Origin: Mesostigma viride
Lineage: Eukaryota; Streptophyta; Mesostigmatophyceae; Mesostigmatales; Mesostigmataceae
Length of the DNA stretch: 50,948 bases
Direction: 5' to 3'
Assembly: GCA_009746045.1 (NCBI GenBank)
Contig: RPFO01001038.1
Span: 1 to 50,948, forward strand
Part shown: piece after piece, positions 27,919 to 37,522 of the stretch
Layout of the letters: each line of letters opens with the position of its first letter
Position numbering within the stretch: position 1 is the stretch's first letter
The notes under the pieces: generated by a model
What the model was told of the DNA's origin: nothing
What the model saw: only the letters and a program-made list of their open reading frames with translations
Database searches by the model: none
Translations under genes and position numbers: made by a program

Positions 27919-28379
27919 TAAACGTTGCGGTCGTCGTGTTTTCGTTGCTATCTTGTACGACTTTGAACGACCATAAATCTTCGTTCATATTCTCAAAATC
28001 TTTCATAAAAAACGGCCTACCCTGATTTGTTATTATGAGGTATTTCCTTTTTCAACGTCGTCCGGAGTCAAGCTTGGTGTGATCACTGTAATGGCCGTAT
28101 CGGGACTAAGAGTTACGGTTTTAGTGAGGACGCGACCAAGAAACTCCATGGCGCGTTGGTCTGCAGGTGATGGGAGTATTTCCATTTGAAAACGATCGGA
28201 CAATCAGGAGGGACAGACAAAGAACCCTCTAGGTTGTCATATGTGATCGATTCCAATTTAAGATGACACGAACTGGTCATGTTTTTCCAAGAAAATGCCG
28301 GTCTGGCCATTCCAGCGCTCGGAAAAAGGTATGATATCGGTGTCATGATCGTTACGAATGCGTCTCTTACGGTTGTCAT
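27908..28379 (-). CDS. Hypothetical protein, about 156 aa, interrupted by two frameshifts
   Basis: Coding-like sequence runs from the ATG at 28379 through a second frame (from about 28188) to a third (from about 28045) and stops at 27908-27910. The pieces are hydrophilic with a conserved-looking Thr/Val/Asp-rich middle. Both shifts are in the sense of a missing base. It converges on the lipase gene with an 11-base overlap. Family unknown. Confidence 0.5.
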
Positions 28380-28389
28380 GTCTAGAATG

Positions 28390-28400
28390 TATTATATACG
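28390..28400 (-). promoter_or_regulatory. TATA-like element
   Basis: CGTATATAAT on the minus strand, about 12 bases upstream of the ATG at 28379. Confidence 0.4.
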
Positions 28401-28466
28401 GAAATTTAATTTGTTAGCTCGTTACCAAGAAGTGAAAAAATATCATTCCAATGTGTCGTACATGAA

Positions 28467-28760
28467 ATGGATTCCAACAACTGGTATAAGGACATGATTG
28501 TTCCCGAAACCTTGCAGAAGAAGGTGAGGACGAGCAAGTCCATTGCCCCGGCTAACAAAGTTCATCACTTGGACCATCCAGATGACGAGGAAGAGGAGAT
28601 CCGAAATTGGTCCGATGAGGAAGAGATGAAGAAAAATAAGGAAGAGTTGAAAAAATACATTTCAGATGACAAAGTCGGATCGTACGTTAGAACGACGTAC
28701 AGAACGGATGCTGGGTCGCTTCGTTCACAGGCGTTGAAAGATGTTCTTGTGAAGAAGTAG
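28467..28760 (+). CDS. Charged hypothetical protein, 97 aa
   Basis: A Lys/Glu/Asp-rich protein with an acidic block near residues 35-50 and a helical end. It has no membrane segment and no recognised family. It ends 14 bases before the next plus-strand gene. Confidence 0.55.
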   Translation: MDSNNWYKDMIVPETLQKKVRTSKSIAPANKVHHLDHPDDEEEEIRNWSDEEEMKKNKEELKKYISDDKVGSYVRTTYRTDAGSLRSQALKDVLVKK

Positions 28761-28774
28761 TCCATGAACGAGAC

Positions 28775-29604
28775 ATGTATAGCTCGTTCTTAGCGACATT
28801 CATGTACGGGGTAATTTACGCATCTTTGAAAATCGCCTCTCTGTTCACCAGATTCGCCCGTTATGTCGCACCCGTCCCCTCGCGAGACTACAGACTCGCG
28901 CCACTTGAAGAGGACGACCTTACCGTCCGTCGAGTGTACGTATCGGATCGCACGGATTGGTTCTATGTGGGGAAGGAATTCGCGAGTATCTTCGCAAATG
29001 CGGAGGGAAGATCGTTGAAGAGACCGCGTTGGATGTCCTGAGCGGCGTCGATTGCGAACTTCTCTCTGACGACATTAAGAAGTATCGTGTCAGCCTTTCC
29101 GTCGAGTATGTTCTTAACGGCGTTGATTACGTCATCACGTATCCTCTTAGCCGGCCTGTCACGTTTCCCCCTCCGTCTTCTAACAACATAAATTCGAGAG
29201 ACGCTATCGGCAACCGCATTCTATCCGCCCGTCTTGTGGAGAGCACCGGAGAGGAGACGGACGTTACGAACGACCTCGCTCTTTGCCAGGGTCCAGACAG
29301 AGATTTCTATGACGGCGTCGGAGCTTTCCAGCCCGTGTGGACGGTAATACGGTATCTTGAAATCCGCCGCCAAAACAAGGAAACGTTTCGTCTAATCGGA
29401 AAGCGACCCACATGTGGTCTCGTGTATCACCCACCTCTCGACGATAACAGTGACGACTACGACTCTGGCAGTGACACGGACTCAAATCTGCAGTTCCCTC
29501 CTGTCGAGAACGAGCCTGTGAGAACGCTGCGGGTCATTTTTGGGGACGGAAATTTAACAACCTTCTCGTCAGCAGAGGAAGATATTCTTTGCTCGCGTGA
29601 GTGA
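28775..29604 (+). CDS. Conserved-looking hypothetical protein, interrupted by one frameshift
   Basis: It starts at the ATG 28775 with a hydrophobic segment (about residues 5-22). The frame changes near 29005 in a GGAGGG context and runs on to 29604, about 275 residues in all. The main domain has strands, a GP-D-FY motif and an acidic Asp/Ser-rich segment before the end. It may belong to one of the conserved unknown families of large DNA viruses, but I cannot name it with confidence. It precedes VLTF2 by eight bases. Confidence 0.55.
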
Positions 29605-29612
29605 GCGATATC

Positions 29613-30341
29613 ATGGAAGACCATGATAGTATAGATCCTGAAGACTCGGAAGCGCAAAGTTTCGTCCCTCTGACATCATCGTTAAAGGTTCTGCGAGCGG
29701 CCCCTTTGCTCGCGACGCTTCAGAAAGACGCTCGAGGGAAATGGCCTGCGAAAACCGACGTGTGCTGTTGGCACTGCTGTCACCCCTTTGATACGGTCCC
29801 TGTTCCACTCCCTATCAAGTACAAAGAAGGCAGCGGTTTTTTGGTCCGCGGAGTTTTTTGCTCGTTTCCGTGCGCAAAGGCGTTTAATCTGAGCTCTAAT
29901 ACGGCTCACCAAGAGCTGCGTAATGTGATGCTGTTCCAGATGGCCTTCAAGCTTTGGAAATCGAACCCGTCTCGAGAGAAATTCAGTTTTCGCGGGATCA
30001 GAGCAGCGCCACCAAGGATGGCGCTCAAGATGTTTGGAGGGGACATGACCATCGAGGAATTTAGAAATGTACTTTCGAACGAGGAACACCTCTTATTAGA
30101 TCCGCCGTTTAGCATCGAGATCATGAAGCAAGTGCACTGCGTGAACGCCATCAACGAGCAACAGAGGTCCATGAAGACTCAGCACACAAAAAGCGACCAA
30201 GAGCCGACGGAATCAAAAAAGAAGCGGACCGCGTCTGAAACCGCAGTACCGCGTTCACAGGCGCTCAAGCGCGCGAAGACCACACCCCCTTCGCATAATT
30301 GTTTAGACAAGTTCTTGGGAATTAAAAGAGGAAATAAATAA
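29613..30341 (+). CDS. VLTF2: Late transcription factor VLTF2 (A1L)-like
   Basis: A 242-residue protein. The A1L signature is near residues 51-92: CCWHC-CHPF, then VPLPIKY, a spacer, and RGVFCSFPC. These Cys form an FCS-type zinc site of the VLTF2 family, which helps transcribe late viral genes. The tail is Ser/Lys-rich and basic, and ends in LDKFLGIKR, which loosely recalls a PCNA-binding box. The start is the ATG at 29613. Confidence 0.85.
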   Translation: MEDHDSIDPEDSEAQSFVPLTSSLKVLRAAPLLATLQKDARGKWPAKTDVCCWHCCHPFDTVPVPLPIKYKEGSGFLVRGVFCSFPCAKAFNLSSNTAHQELRNVMLFQMAFKLWKSNPSREKFSFRGIRAAPPRMALKMFGGDMTIEEFRNVLSNEEHLLLDPPFSIEIMKQVHCVNAINEQQRSMKTQHTKSDQEPTESKKKRTASETAVPRSQALKRAKTTPPSHNCLDKFLGIKRGNK

Positions 30342-30375
30342 TTTTCTTTTATTCATTTATAACAATTACAAAGTC

Positions 30376-30543
30376 ATGGCTCGTAAACGTGTCCCTCGCG
30401 CAAAGGGTAAGAAGGCTGTCAGCGCTCATCCCTGGTTGAGTTTTGTCGCAGAGAAGCGCGCCAAGAATCCGTCAATGGACTATAGTGATGTCTTAAGCTT
30501 GCCTCCTCACAGTGGGCGAAGAAGTAAGACCCACGAGTTCTAG
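30376..30543 (+). CDS. Tiny basic HMG/YABBY-like protein, 55 aa
   Basis: An ATG-initiated frame with a basic start (RKRVPRAKGKK), then a HPWLSFVAEKRAKNP segment that recalls the first helices of an HMG/YABBY-like box, then a basic tail. It may bind viral DNA. A TTATAA sequence lies about 18 bases upstream. Its last 51 bases overlap the SET gene on the other strand. Confidence 0.55.
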   Translation: MARKRVPRAKGKKAVSAHPWLSFVAEKRAKNPSMDYSDVLSLPPHSGRRSKTHEF

Positions 30544-31619
30544 CATATGAATATCCACTTCGTTCAAAACAAACTGTTTGCTGTGAGATAGCCTCTGTTT
30601 CGACTTGCGCGTAGGCTGCACTCGCGTCGCAGGTGTCCTGTTTTTGTCTTCGTTAGGCCAGTATCCGTTTGTCGAGTGAAAGTTCACGTCCTCCATGAAC
30701 CGGAGGAGGCCGGCGACTTTCCCGATTTTGGAGTTCTTGTGTATCACATCCTCCCTCACCGTCCTCGTCATGCGAGCAGTGAGGTCCATGTGGTATGCGG
30801 GGCCGTAGTCCCAAAGAATTTCCTCTCCGGGAAAAATATGTCGCGTTGCTCGAAGCCCCCCGTTGAAATTGACGCAGTTCGTTTCTTCTGAAGATCCAAA
30901 AGGGTCGTTGGCCATGTGGGCGTAGAAAGCTGGGTAGGGGCGGTCGGGGTCGTCTCTCACAGGCGCGGTCCCCGCGTCGACTTGGAATCCATCCATGTCC
31001 ATGATCATGTCGGCGTGTTCGAGGCATTCCAACAAAGTGTTCCGGATCCACGTGTAGAGGATGAACGGCGTTTCTATCTCCATGATTTCGAGAGCCGCGG
31101 TGCAGTTTTGTTGGTAGTCCTCGTCTGAAAACGACATGGATTCGAATCGTTCCCAATTTTCCGATGAAGACTCGGGCCCGATGACCCTTCCGATGTAAGG
31201 AGCGAAATATTGTCCCCTTGCAAAATATCGATCCGCATAAAGACCCGTTCCCGAGAAACCCATGCTCTTTAACAAACGACTCTCCGCAACCCGCAACCAC
31301 GGCTGCGGCTGTGTTCCGGGAAACACGGCTTGAACGAGGACGTTCCCGTTTGCTTCCTCGACGTGACGAATGCGACTTGGAGGCAACGGATAAAGCTTGC
31401 TTGCTCCATCGAAATGTTGGCGTCGTTCATGAAGTTGTACATATCGATGGCGAGTCGACGCTCCTCGAAGCAGCTCATGTACGTGTGAGGAAGGTCAGTC
31501 TCCCCAGCGGCCTTCAAAGCTTCGATATCGAGGTTGTCAGGAGCGACGAGAGCCGGAGGTCTTGTTAGGACTTGCGGTGGGGGGCCGAACGTTTTGTCTT
31601 TGTCGCGTTGGTAAGCCAT
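30493..31619 (-). CDS. SET-domain protein, interrupted by one frameshift
   Basis: The ATG at 31619 opens a frame of about 80 codons; the frame then changes near 31385 and continues to 30493. The second part has SET-type features: a GLYADRYFARGQYFAPYIG strand region and an NCVNFNGGLRATRHIFPGEE segment followed by LWDYG. The canonical RFxNHSC core is altered, so methyltransferase activity is uncertain. Known viral SET proteins methylate histone H3 lysine 27. TATAAAAA lies about 50 bases upstream. Confidence 0.7.
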
Positions 31620-31670
31620 GGCTAGGTGGAGAAGATGAGATGAGACGAGGCAAAATGAGACCGTCTTGGG

Positions 31671-31680
31671 TTTTTATACC
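31671..31680 (-). promoter_or_regulatory. TATA box of the SET gene
   Basis: GGTATAAAAA on the minus strand, about 52 bases before the ATG at 31619. It is the clearest canonical TATA box in the window. Confidence 0.5.
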
Positions 31681-31731
31681 CTCTCGCCACCTCCACGCAG
31701 ATTTTCCTAGCCAATTGTAGATAAGATTACC

Positions 31732-31935
31732 ATGAGCATCTCACGGTTCTTGTATTACGATTTCGGATATCGCGAGCAATCGGAGCCGTCAAAAATGAAA
31801 CCGTTCGAAGAAATCGGTAAGCTTCCTTCTTCTGGAAGCATCAATTCTCAAGTCGTTACAATACCAAAAGATCTCATGCAGCGGTTACTCGATATTGTCG
31901 AGTTGCGAACGTACACTGGGGCAAGTCCCTGGTGA
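31732..31935 (+). CDS. Small hypothetical protein, 67 aa
   Basis: A short soluble frame with a Tyr/Phe-rich start and a helical, Leu-rich end. It lies directly upstream of the polyglycine gene. Family unknown. Confidence 0.5.
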   Translation: MSISRFLYYDFGYREQSEPSKMKPFEEIGKLPSSGSINSQVVTIPKDLMQRLLDIVELRTYTGASPW

Positions 31936-31976
31936 GTAACGAATGTCTGAACAAAATCTTACGGGTACTATATACT

Positions 31977-34379
31977 ATGGACCCGTATTACAGAAATCCT
32001 CCCGAAGAGCAGTTACCAACAAATATCTTATATCGAATCTTAACAGCGCCTGTCAGTATCGGGAAACGGGTGCTTGGAATCTCCAAAAAAAGCGTAACGG
32101 CGTGCGCTAGCGGAATCGGAAAGACAATGACGCAACCGCAGCTCAGAAGACTCGTCGAAACGCTTTATCCTGACATTCCAACCGATTTTCTGGATAAAGC
32201 CCCTCCGTCCTCTCTTTGCATTTTGGTTGGCGAAGAAGTCGTGGGCGGTTTGCTCGTTAAGCTATGCCGAGAGGCCCTTCGAGGAGATAACGCGTCACAT
32301 CAACGATTGGTTCACGTGGCGTATATGCTGACAAAAGCGCCCTTTGATCTCCTTGAAAGGATCCCGAAACAGTATTTGTGCGAGGTGATCGCAAAGGCTT
32401 CGAACACTCAGCAGAAAGTAGCGATGCTTGAAGGGCGCAGAAATGTGCCTCTGAACGACCTCGAAGAGGTGGGGGCGCGTGCAGGCAGGGCATTCGCGGA
32501 TGATCTAGAAGGGAGAAACGCAAACGGTAGGCCCGTACTCGTGAACAACGTGTATGCTAACAACGTCGGTAGAAACAGGGGCAGAAGGAGAGGGTATTAT
32601 AGGAGAGAAGAATATCACGCTCCTTATCAATCGGAAATAAACAGAATCAACTCCCCTGAACAAATAATGCAGTTGGCTCTAGGTAACGCGCAACAAATTC
32701 GTTCTATGAACTACGCAACAATGCTTAATCCGTATGTGGGTGTAGACAGAAGTACGGCACCTCGCGACCTTTCGCGATTTATAGGGTCTTCAGGAGACGA
32801 AAACGTGTATCGTTCACAAGAAGTGTACGGACCAGGGGATTTTTACGGCCTCGATCCAACCCGTTCTAGTCCTATGGTTTCAAGTATTCTAAAAGGTGGT
32901 GGTGGTGGTGGTGGTGGTGGTGGTGGTGGTGGTGGTGGTGGTGGTGGTGGTGGTGGTGGTGGTGGTGGTGGTGGTGGTGGTGGTGGTGGTGGTGGTGGTG
33001 GTGGTGGTGGTGGTGGTGGTGGTGGTGGTGGTGGTGGTGGTGGTGGTGGTGGTGGTGCTATCGACCTTGCGGCTGCTGCTGCCGCTGAAAAAGCAAGACG
33101 CGATGCGGAAGCGGAAGCGGAAGCAAAACGATTGGCTGCGGCAGCGGAAGAGGACAGAAAGCGTCGGGTGGAAGCAGCTGAACGAGCGGAAGCTGAACGA
33201 TTGGCTGCGGCCTTGGCCGCAGCGGAAGAAGAAGCGAGACGAATAGCTGAGATCCCATATCTTAAGACAACACCTAAAGATGCAAACAAAAAAATACTTG
33301 AATTACTCGCGGAGTATAACGTAAAAGAACCAGATTCAGATGAGTACTTAAAGAAACGCGATTTTTTATCGATTAATGACTACAAAAAAAAACTCAGAAA
33401 GCCTATAAAGGATTGGTACGTTGAAAGCTCCACTTTGCCACTTGAACAAGCTAACGAGCTTCTCATGTTGCGTCTTGCACAAGCAAAGGCTTCAGAAGAC
33501 GAACGTATAAATATGTACAATACCACTCAGGCGTTGTATAATAAGATGAACGAGCCCCGCAAAGAAGATCGCTTGAAACGGTTTACTGAGTTAGAGTTAA
33601 TGAGGGGCCAACGAATTTTGATAGATCAACCTGATATGCTTACTAACATGCTACAAACTGGAGACTTTTCAGCAATACGTGAAAAATATCCCTACTTCAA
33701 TCATTTGGACGATCTGTCACTTCAAAGACTATTCAAGGTTGCTGACACTGAACAATGGAAACGAAATTACGCAAGTTTTGAAATCAAACCACCTAAATTT
33801 CCGGAACCTCCAATGTCTAACGATGACAAGAAGAAGTTTCAAGAGGATGTGAAGCGATTATTTGAACAATCTACAAATGGCGGCGATTTTGCCACAAAAA
33901 TGAATCAAAAGTACGGGGAAAAATTTAAAGGGAAGCCGGATCCTATACCAGAGTGGTGGAAATATTACGATTTTATGACATTAAAAAATCCTTACGGTGA
34001 CAACTGGTCAAGGAAACAAGTTTTGGCCGACTACGAAAAAAAAGTTATAGACGATGAGTACAGACTTTTACCTGATAAACTTAAATCTGATTTTGGTTTC
34101 GATCCCGATAAGAAATATGAAACAGGAGTCGAAATTCCAGATGAAGCGAAACAAGCAGCGGCTAGAGCTCTGCTTCTTCTGAAGCGCGAACGTGAACGTG
34201 GCGACAAAAATTACCAGGAACTTGTGAAAAACACGAGAAAAACAATTAAAGAGACCCATCTAGGAATAAGGCAAAAACGCGTATCTCGTTCTAAGCTCGC
34301 GACTGCAAAACGAACGACGTCTGCTGCTAAGCCTCCTAAATGTTTCGGCGTGAACAGCCGGTCTATATTCTGCGCTTAA
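31977..34379 (+). CDS. Polyglycine repeat protein, about 800 aa
   Basis: The start is the ATG at 31977, preceded by TATATAC. The N-terminal 300 residues form a mixed domain. A run of 54 Gly (about residues 307-360) follows, then an Ala/Glu/Arg-rich helix likely to be a coiled coil (about residues 361-420), then a charged C-terminal region of about 380 residues with Lys/Tyr-rich helices. The Gly run would be a flexible hinge. A structural or virion role is possible. No family is recognised. Confidence 0.75.
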   Translation: MDPYYRNPPEEQLPTNILYRILTAPVSIGKRVLGISKKSVTACASGIGKTMTQPQLRRLVETLYPDIPTDFLDKAPPSSLCILVGEEVVGGLLVKLCREALRGDNASHQRLVHVAYMLTKAPFDLLERIPKQYLCEVIAKASNTQQKVAMLEGRRNVPLNDLEEVGARAGRAFADDLEGRNANGRPVLVNNVYANNVGRNRGRRRGYYRREEYHAPYQSEINRINSPEQIMQLALGNAQQIRSMNYATMLNPYVGVDRSTAPRDLSRFIGSSGDENVYRSQEVYGPGDFYGLDPTRSSPMVSSILKGGGGGGGGGGGGGGGGGGGGGGGGGGGGGGGGGGGGGGGGGGGGGGGGGGGGGGAIDLAAAAAAEKARRDAEAEAEAKRLAAAAEEDRKRRVEAAERAEAERLAAALAAAEEEARRIAEIPYLKTTPKDANKKILELLAEYNVKEPDSDEYLKKRDFLSINDYKKKLRKPIKDWYVESSTLPLEQANELLMLRLAQAKASEDERINMYNTTQALYNKMNEPRKEDRLKRFTELELMRGQRILIDQPDMLTNMLQTGDFSAIREKYPYFNHLDDLSLQRLFKVADTEQWKRNYASFEIKPPKFPEPPMSNDDKKKFQEDVKRLFEQSTNGGDFATKMNQKYGEKFKGKPDPIPEWWKYYDFMTLKNPYGDNWSRKQVLADYEKKVIDDEYRLLPDKLKSDFGFDPDKKYETGVEIPDEAKQAAARALLLLKRERERGDKNYQELVKNTRKTIKETHLGIRQKRVSRSKLATAKRTTSAAKPPKCFGVNSRSIFCA
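32895..33056 (+). repeat. (GGT)54 microsatellite
   Basis: An uninterrupted run of 54 GGT units (162 bases), read in frame as Gly. Its length keeps the frame, and changes of whole units would alter only the linker. Confidence 0.95.
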
Positions 34380-34403
34380 TGAGACTTTGAAATTGTGTCG
34401 TGG

Positions 34404-34409
34404 TATAAT
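34404..34409 (+). promoter_or_regulatory. TATAAT element
   Basis: GGTATAATG about 18 bases upstream of the ATG at 34427. Confidence 0.35.
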
Positions 34410-34426
34410 GCGTCGTTACCACATCT

Positions 34427-35007
34427 ATGGAGGTCGTGGTCTCGGAACCTTCTGAGTCGGAGGTCCTCGTGTGCCCACTGTGCGGCTTTCAGAAACCGAC
34501 TTTTGATTTCAATAATCACAGTATCAGGACAGGTGGCGCTTGTCGCGCGTGCCGCGCCGAAGAGAACAAGAAGTTTCGGGCCTCTAAAGAAGGCTACATG
34601 CGACGACTCATACGAAACATCGCGTCGTCGAGAAAAAAGTCGCATTCGACCCGAGGAAGGATTTTTTTGTCCTCGAAAGATCTCGTTCAGATGTGGGACC
34701 GACAAAACGGTCGTTGCGCAGTTTCAGGAATCGCATGACGTACGGACCTGAAACGTCTGACAACATTGTCCCAGGTTGTTCTGCTGCTATAGATATTATC
34801 AACCCACAGGAGGACGTCACTTCTTCTAATGTTCGTCTCGTGTGCCGACGTGTCAAACGCATGAAGAGCGGAGAGGACGCCGAATCTTTCCGTTCTTTTT
34901 GCAACCTGATTGTCTCTTCTTCTAAGCAGATCGAACGCCAAACAGATATCGATCTTGAGCTAGGTGACGTCAGCGTTTCTTGGGCGGACGCTCTTGACGA
35001 TGCATAA
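34427..35007 (+). CDS. HNH-type endonuclease-like protein, interrupted by one frameshift
   Basis: The first frame has a CPLC ... CRAC zinc module near residues 16-45 and a helix leading to MWDRQNGRCAVSG. That frame closes at 34738, and sequence in the -1 frame continues with an AAIDIINP strand and a SSNVRLVC stretch of the HNH fold. The break is near 34735. Some catalytic positions look changed, so activity is uncertain. It resembles viral homing or recombination endonucleases. Confidence 0.6.
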
Positions 35008-35055
35008 AAGCCGAGACAGTAGTGACCTCGCCAAGCGACCTTGCCATCTTCCGCC

Positions 35056-35775
35056 ATGGCTTCTACAATCGTCCTCTTTGACGACTTTGACCCGGCTAAA
35101 GTGATTTACAAAGACCCGAAACGCACAGGAAGAGGTCAATCTGGACCTGGAGCCTTGTCCGCTTACCTTTCCTATGTGAACGACGGCACTCCTGTGCGCA
35201 TCCAAACACCTCGCATGCGAGCGCCATTCGGGATCAGCTGTTTTGAGCCCAAGAGCGGCCAAGGGGACAAAAAGTATACTCTCGACCTGTCTTTCGACGG
35301 CTACACGAGCGAAGGAACTGATAACAATCTTTTTTACAACATTTGGGTCGCTCTGGACGACCAAAACAAGCGCCAGTCCCACCAAAAGTGTATGGAATGG
35401 TTTGGGAAGAGGATGAGCTTAGAGCTTGTCGAAGAACTCTACACGTCGGCGATCAAACCCTCAAAGAAATCAGAGTATCCTCCCACTCTGAAGTGCAATG
35501 TTCCTTTCCGCGACAACCACTTTCAGTGCCGATTTTTCGACGAAGAGAGGCGTCCTGTCACCTACGCCGATGTCCAGAAAGGATGCGAGGTCCAAGCCAT
35601 TCTCGAGGTGTCTCGTATGTGGTTCATGGACAAGCAGTACGGTTGCACGCCTGTCGTGCAGTCTCTCCAGTTTTTCCCCTCGAGCAGAATGCCTGACGGT
35701 TACTGTTTCATTGACAGAGCGATTGGGTCTGATGAGGAGCCCGAATCGAGGCGGTTGCGCGAAATGGACGAGTGA
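35056..35775 (+). CDS. Conserved giant-virus protein (DUF5871-like)
   Basis: A 239-residue soluble beta-rich protein. The order of a LSYVNDGTPVRIQTPRMRAPFG stretch (about residues 34-55), a LDLSFDG strand and a final SRMWFM segment recalls the DUF5871 family of large DNA viruses, which some authors relate to single-stranded DNA binding. I recognise it only by pattern. Most of the chain is free of Cys. It follows the HNH gene by 48 bases. Confidence 0.55.
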   Translation: MASTIVLFDDFDPAKVIYKDPKRTGRGQSGPGALSAYLSYVNDGTPVRIQTPRMRAPFGISCFEPKSGQGDKKYTLDLSFDGYTSEGTDNNLFYNIWVALDDQNKRQSHQKCMEWFGKRMSLELVEELYTSAIKPSKKSEYPPTLKCNVPFRDNHFQCRFFDEERRPVTYADVQKGCEVQAILEVSRMWFMDKQYGCTPVVQSLQFFPSSRMPDGYCFIDRAIGSDEEPESRRLREMDE

Positions 35776-35787
35776 TCTTTTGTACTG

Positions 35788-35813
35788 ATTATTATTTCAA
35801 TTGCTAATAATAA
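35788..35813. terminator. AT-rich hairpin after the DUF5871-like gene
   Basis: ATTATT (35791-35796) pairs with AATAAT (35806-35811) across a short loop, 15-35 bases after the stop at 35775. It may mark a transcript 3' end or serve as promoter sequence for the gene at 35818. Confidence 0.35.
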
Positions 35814-35817
35814 ACGG

Positions 35818-36252
35818 ATGCAACTCGAAAGTGTTATCAAGTCTCTTGCCGTGGGATCCGCGGCGCCCGTATCAATAGTACTTCCTCTTTACCTTGCAGC
35901 TATCCGCGCGCTTGTCACGCCATCTAACACGGTCAGTTACGTGCACACCGAGTACGTCGTGTTTCTCGTCATCATAGCACTTGCACTAGGAAATTTGGCG
36001 GCCGTGCGTTGGTCGAGAGACTATCAAGAAAAATTCCCAACAGGCCGAAAGTTCCTAGCGGTCGGAGTCGTCGTCGGTTTAATCACGGGCTTGCTCGTTT
36101 CGACGTCCGGATTCAACGGAATGTATTTCCCGTCTTGGGGCATTATCGCTCACGCCGCCAGTATAGCGGGTTTTATGGGGGTATACGCAACACTCTTCTT
36201 CTTTGTCGTGAAGCCTCTAGACTCTTTAATGGATCAAGTGTGCGCGTCTTAG
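35818..36252 (+). CDS. Four-pass membrane protein
   Basis: A 144-residue protein with four hydrophobic segments (about residues 15-32, 44-60, 75-95 and 108-130). Loops are short. No family is recognised. Confidence 0.65.
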   Translation: MQLESVIKSLAVGSAAPVSIVLPLYLAAIRALVTPSNTVSYVHTEYVVFLVIIALALGNLAAVRWSRDYQEKFPTGRKFLAVGVVVGLITGLLVSTSGFNGMYFPSWGIIAHAASIAGFMGVYATLFFFVVKPLDSLMDQVCAS

Positions 36253-36275
36253 GGACATAAAAAAAGCTTATCACA

Positions 36276-36746
36276 ATGCAATGGTCCAAACCTCCAAGTA
36301 GAATGCAAGCCTTCAGGACGTTCGTATTGATCGCTGTATGCCGTCAACAGCGAGAGTCAAAGTGCAGTAAATGGCTTCGGAGCATCGAGGCCGAGCGCGG
36401 CATACGGATTCAACACGCGGCTAATAAAGGCGAGAAACTCATCGTGACTCGAAACGGTCGAAAAGTCGCAGTTGACGGGTTCACGACAGATACGCGTCCT
36501 CCTACGGTGTTCGAATACCACGGAGACTTCTGGCACGGAAATCCTGACAAATACGACTTTTTTTCGATTCACCCTGTGAAAAAGTGTCTGAACGGCGAGC
36601 TCTACGTCCGTACAAAACAAAAAGAACGCGAAATATTGAGCCTGGGTTACCAACTCGAAACGCGATGGGAATGCGAAGACGATGGAGAATCTCCGCCGGA
36701 ATGGGAAGTGCCAGAGGTACATCCGTTCCAAAAGAAATTGTATTAG
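36276..36746 (+). CDS. Vsr/PD-(D/E)XK-like nuclease
   Basis: A 156-residue protein. VDGF near residue 68 supplies an Asp and VFEYHGDFWHGNP near 84 supplies a Glu and two His, a pattern seen in small Vsr-like nucleases of giant viruses. The C-terminal LGYQLETRWE also fits that family. An alternate ATG lies at 36281 in another frame. It may cut or repair DNA. Confidence 0.65.
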   Translation: MQWSKPPSRMQAFRTFVLIAVCRQQRESKCSKWLRSIEAERGIRIQHAANKGEKLIVTRNGRKVAVDGFTTDTRPPTVFEYHGDFWHGNPDKYDFFSIHPVKKCLNGELYVRTKQKEREILSLGYQLETRWECEDDGESPPEWEVPEVHPFQKKLY

Positions 36747-36759
36747 AATAGTGATAAAG

Positions 36760-37461
36760 ATGTCCACTTCATATTGCAACGCTCCTTCATCCCGTTCGGA
36801 AAGCTACATCGGGGCCCGTGAGCGCCCTCAAGTGTTTCCCGACCTGTGCGCTGACCCTGAATTTGAGTCGCTTCGTTCCGCCCAGCAACTTGGTACCGAA
36901 ACGAAAATCATCCCATCGGACGAGTACGACACGGCCTATGGTATAGACACTCGTGCAGCTCCTCGTCTTTCGCAGCACGGGAGCGGTTTCGACGCTCAAA
37001 TGCAATTCGCCATGGACTTAATGCCGACCAAGGAAGATGTCATTAGTGCGATGCTCAAGCAGTCCGAGGGGGTCTTGGCCGTGACTAGCAACCGCAAGGA
37101 CCTGCCTTTTCAGGGTATTCAAACGTTGAGGGAGTACATTCCGGCACCAATGAATTTCGGTATGTTCGGTCAAATGAATCTTGCCTCAACCGGGGCCTTC
37201 GGAAGCATCAAGATTGACGATAGTCGAATGTGTACTTGCGGCGGCGCGGCTCCTGCCTCGCAGTTCACTCCGCCGCCAACGATGGCGTTTGATCCCCGCT
37301 ATCAGACTCCGACGTGGGGCGAGGACTCGGGAATCCAGACTTTCTCAATGCCCCCGGTCACTTCCACTCAATCTCTTGGGATGACGGGTGAATCCACGCG
37401 CCCGGCTCCAAACACGTTTTATGGCGCGCCAGGCCATAACTCGGAGTTGACGTCTCTGTAG
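36760..37461 (+). CDS. Hypothetical protein, possibly structural
   Basis: A 233-residue protein from the ATG at 36760. It is Pro, Ser, Thr and Met rich, with few charged stretches in its C-terminal half. There is no membrane segment and no recognised motif. Low-complexity composition and lack of catalytic motifs fit a virion component, but that is inference. Confidence 0.55.
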   Translation: MSTSYCNAPSSRSESYIGARERPQVFPDLCADPEFESLRSAQQLGTETKIIPSDEYDTAYGIDTRAAPRLSQHGSGFDAQMQFAMDLMPTKEDVISAMLKQSEGVLAVTSNRKDLPFQGIQTLREYIPAPMNFGMFGQMNLASTGAFGSIKIDDSRMCTCGGAAPASQFTPPPTMAFDPRYQTPTWGEDSGIQTFSMPPVTSTQSLGMTGESTRPAPNTFYGAPGHNSELTSL

Positions 37462-37522
37462 AAATTAGGTTCGCCCTGTGCGTTGGTAATTAAATAGTCT
37501 CAAAAAGTGAGACGCAAGTACA

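Noticed and set aside
32843-33289. Antisense proline-rich frame opposite the polyglycine gene
   Set aside because: It is only the reverse complement of the GGT run and flanking Ala codons; composition is not protein-like.
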